DNA from: Cylindrotheca closterium
Lineage: Eukaryota > Bacillariophyta > Bacillariophyceae > Bacillariales > Bacillariaceae
Reading direction: 5' to 3'
Length of the DNA: 32,096 bases
NCBI GenBank assembly: GCA_933822405.4
Contig: CAKOGP040000635.1
Span: 12,296-44,391, forward strand
Below are positions 29,296-32,096 of the stretch, one piece after another (the stretch's first letter is position 1; the number at the start of each line of letters is the position of its first letter). The notes beneath the pieces are model-generated. The model saw nothing but the letters and a program-made list of their open reading frames with translations, did no database searches and was not told the origin of the DNA. A program made the translations under genes and the position numbers.

Positions 29296-32096
29296 ATTCC
29301 TGAAATGGCCCAAAGAATGGGCCCAAGGTAATGGGACTCTAGAAGCTTCTTCGGTTGAGTACAGAACTAAACCTTAGTCACCAGGTCCAGGGAAGCACTC
29401 TCTATAATTCTCTCTTCAACTCTTCTGTGAACGTTGGATTACTATTCGTATAGTCAGGGGCTTTTACTGAAGAGATATACTCTGCAGAGTCACATCAAAC
29501 AACTTCTGTTGCATTTGCTACGCATTTGACTTTGTTTTGAAAAGAATGAACCACTAACAGTGAAGATAAAGCATTATGACCCCTACTGCAACAAACTCAT
29601 CGTTTACCTATGTTAAAAATGATAAGGACATTCATACAGAAATCATATTCAACCTTGCTGAAGAAAGTGGTGGTGAATGCAAGGCAAAAGTTCCACCTCA
29701 CAGTAGCAAGAAGAACAAAAATCTCAAGCCTATCATCATTGTAGGATGTTGATTACATTTGACAATTGTTGTTCTCAACAGACCAACGCAAGGAAAGTGA
29801 TATTGCAAACAATGCACTAAATATCAGAAATATGAGAATACAACTAGCTGTGGACGCCTTGACGCCACTAGTTCTTGATTCTCTCCTGAAGTAGGATCTT
29901 CGGCGGCTAGGATATTAGCTCCTGTATTGATAACGACCTGTTGATACTATAACAAACCATACATCAGTATTCCTATATTAATTCATATCCATTTAGAATT
30001 CTGTTTGGGTTATGAGCTGAATCATATTGCCTTCAGATCTGGAAAGATTCACAGATCCCAATAGGATTTGTGTTGCTCTTTCCCTATACCTCTGTATTGA
30101 TTCAACACAGAGTGTCAAAAGGGATAAAATCCAGTTTTGCTTCCATAAGAAAGCTTTCCAAACTTCCCAGAATAGTCTAGAAGCTTGGCATCTGCGCTTT
30201 CATACTTCCTGAACCATTCAATGGTATGGTCCTTTAGTCATATGGGAACACCCAATTTCCACAATTGGTCATGGATCAGATCCAAGAAATAAGAATCCTC
30301 CAGTTCTCCATTAATCAAAATGGAAATTCAAGGACTCCCAACACTGAATCAACGTTGGACAAGTTGTCAAGATGTCAGCTAGCAAATCTCCAAGAAACAG
30401 CACACGCAGCTGCTGTGATCAGACGCAGTCTGAAAACTCATGTTTCCAAACAAATCAGGCAATTTCAAGTTTTTTGTTTTTATCATGACATGATTCCAAT
30501 AACATCTCAGCTGCTGTGTGAGATTATGAAATCTCTCAATCGGTCAACAAGTAACTCCAGGCGTGAAATTGACAAAATGTATTTGAAATCAACAAATAAT
30601 TGAAACAATCAAAAAGTGAAATTCCTTGTTCCGGTTGGAACTATCCCTGATGAGGGCCAAGGCTGTATGCCTTCTGTGCCAAGTTGCATTACAATCAAGC
30701 CGGAAGTCAAGCTGAAGGCTTAATTCCAATACAAATGATCAAGAAGCGGAAGGCTTTGTTCTAGTTGGAACCATCCTCCCCAGTCATGATGATGGGTGTT
30801 ACAGGTAAATTGAGCTGTGTGCTTTCCCAATCTTAACAACTATCTATTCCTAGATTTCAATTTCACTCTATCAAATACAGAGCAGTCTTTTCAAAAGGAA
30901 TGAGCTGAGTTGCGGCTCTTGTACCGTTTACCAACATATTTCACAACCTCTTTTGTACATAGCTTATCACTATCATGCTTCTGTACCTTCTTCGCTTACA
31001 TACTAGGGCATTTGAATCAGTCTGTCCCTTGCAAGCAATCACCTATAGTATGACTTGTGGTTGACGTTCAAATTCTGAAAGTATGCATCATGTCTGTAAA
31101 CATCTCTGGCAACTTTGGCATATTGCTGAATTGTGTTTTGGCCTTTAGCCTTCGGAGGCGTCCTCTTGCTTGTTTTCATGCAACCGACAGACGCAACAGG
31201 ACGATCTACAGACTTTGGCTGAAGTACAATATCTAGTTGTCTTAGTTGAATTGAACTTTGATTGTAGATAGAGAGGAACCAAATACAGTAAGAAGCAGTA
31301 AGCTAAGAGTAAAACTTCCAACGTTGGAAATGTATGTCTTTCTTGTTGTGAATTTGCATTGTTTCACCATCATCTGATCATGGCATTTCTGTTATATGTG
31401 GTCATGATGCATTTGTTGCTATCATGCTTTGATTGTACCAAATGTCCACCACTCACAGACCACCCCATACGCCCATCAAACACAAAATTCCCGTTTGTCC
31501 CTTTGATTCACCCAGTATAGATAATCCCCAACTGCTGTCACATCCAATAGCTTTCATGTTCTTGTCCCTTTGTTTCCCTCTCTAGCATTGATTTTCTCTT
31601 AGCAGTCTCTCCATAGTTCATAGTTCATTTGTTCGTCAACTCTTTACCAAACTCCAGTTCCTGTCTTGGTTTGAGCTGTTGCTGGCATCCTTGCTGTTCA
31701 CATTTCTTGCCCTACAGTCGGTCATTTTCCTATTACCCCTGACAATGATGCATTTGATGTGTTGCATTTGTTGTCCCCTTAAGTAAAGATAGTTAATGGT
31801 CTTCGCCCATGGCTCAAGCTGCCCGCTAGATGGTTCCAACCCAAAGCCATCTTGGTCTTCCTTATAGTAGCTACCAGCCATTGCACGATTTGATCACGCG
31901 ACCTACTTTCTGCCCATGGTACTTGATTGATTTGTGTTCAGCTACCTGCCTTATTAGACCTCTTGTTTCTTTGGTGCAAAAGGATCTGGAACATTTGCTT
32001 TGTCAGTTCTACCACAGTGCTGAAAGATGTCAGCGTGATCCTGGAGTAAGGAGAACACAACTGCAGTCGGCTCTAGACATGTCCACCAGAGCAAGT
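29296..32096. other. Mostly non-coding region without a confident gene
   Basis: 2.8 kb of AT-rich sequence. It holds a 58-codon plus-strand ORF from an ATG at 29576 (hydrophilic, Lys-rich), a 110-codon ORF at 30271, and an 81-codon minus-strand ORF at 31636-31881. None has a recognised domain. Two imperfect copies of a roughly 45-bp motif with TTGTTCYRGTTGGAACYATCC lie near 30608 and 30738. A 10-bp palindrome, CCAACGTTGG, is near 31320. I see no tRNA, rRNA, LTR or transposase. Confidence 0.5.
30271..30603 (+). CDS. Hypothetical 110-codon ORF
   Basis: The frame from the ATG at 30271 to the TGA at 30601 encodes a basic, Gln/Ser/Asn-rich, partly helical protein (ETAHAAAVIRRSLKTHVSKQIRQF in the middle). 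It has no signal peptide, membrane segment or recognised motif. Its length is not remarkable for AT-rich DNA, and upstream and downstream sequence gives no support. It could be a chance frame or an exon of an undetected gene. Confidence 0.18.
   Translation: MDQIQEIRILQFSINQNGNSRTPNTESTLDKLSRCQLANLQETAHAAAVIRRSLKTHVSKQIRQFQVFCFYHDMIPITSQLLCEIMKSLNRSTSNSRREIDKMYLKSTNN

Noticed and set aside
31636..31881. 81-codon minus-strand ORF as a gene
   Set aside because: No domain, no conserved pattern and no supporting context; it may be chance.

Overview
The window looks like a piece of a microalgal (stramenopile) nuclear genome, most likely a diatom. The basis is the protein families: several distinct Ty1/copia lineages resembling the copia families of diatom and other stramenopile genomes, short LTRs, and an animal/protist-style kinase fusion gene. 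There is no bacterial operon structure, rRNA or recognisable tRNA. Species cannot be named from sequence alone.

About 25 kb is transposon wreckage from at least six Ty1/copia retrotransposons. (1) Positions 1-1840, minus strand: an uninterrupted gag-protease-integrase reading frame that runs off the left edge. (2) 2589-4910, plus strand: a broken gag-protease. (3) Element A, minus strand, 5493-9390: 3' LTR plus broken integrase-RT-RNase H. A second, plus-strand fragment of the same family lies head-to-head with it at 9394-9739 and resumes at 24463-25329. (4) Element B, minus strand, 9740-13050: integrase, a deletion, then RT-RNase H. (5) Element C, plus strand, about 13230-18733: an intact gag followed by a badly broken pol. 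(6) Element D, minus strand, about 18734-24318: protease, HHCC integrase, RT and RNase H. (7) A 1.09-kb LTR-bounded remnant at 25600-26682.

The plus-strand A fragment is split exactly at 9739/24463. The target word AAAG is present on both sides, so the 14.7 kb holding B, C and D reads as one nested insertion complex inside an older element. Comparing the A copies shows that most differences, including several stop codons, are C/T or G/A transitions.

The only gene outside the recognised transposons lies at 26780-29295 on the plus strand. It encodes a disordered/coiled-coil N-terminus, a central region with a PD-(D/E)XK-nuclease-like signature, and a C-terminal kinase-like domain. This resembles the nuclease-kinase tails of eukaryotic Crinkler-type proteins. 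It carries an in-frame TGA, one frameshift and Tyr in place of the catalytic-loop Asp, and it starts 94 bp after the right target duplication of the small LTR element.

From 29296 to 32096 I see no confident gene, only short ORFs and weak repeats. A 31-bp tandem repeat with hairpin-forming units lies at 5157-5280.
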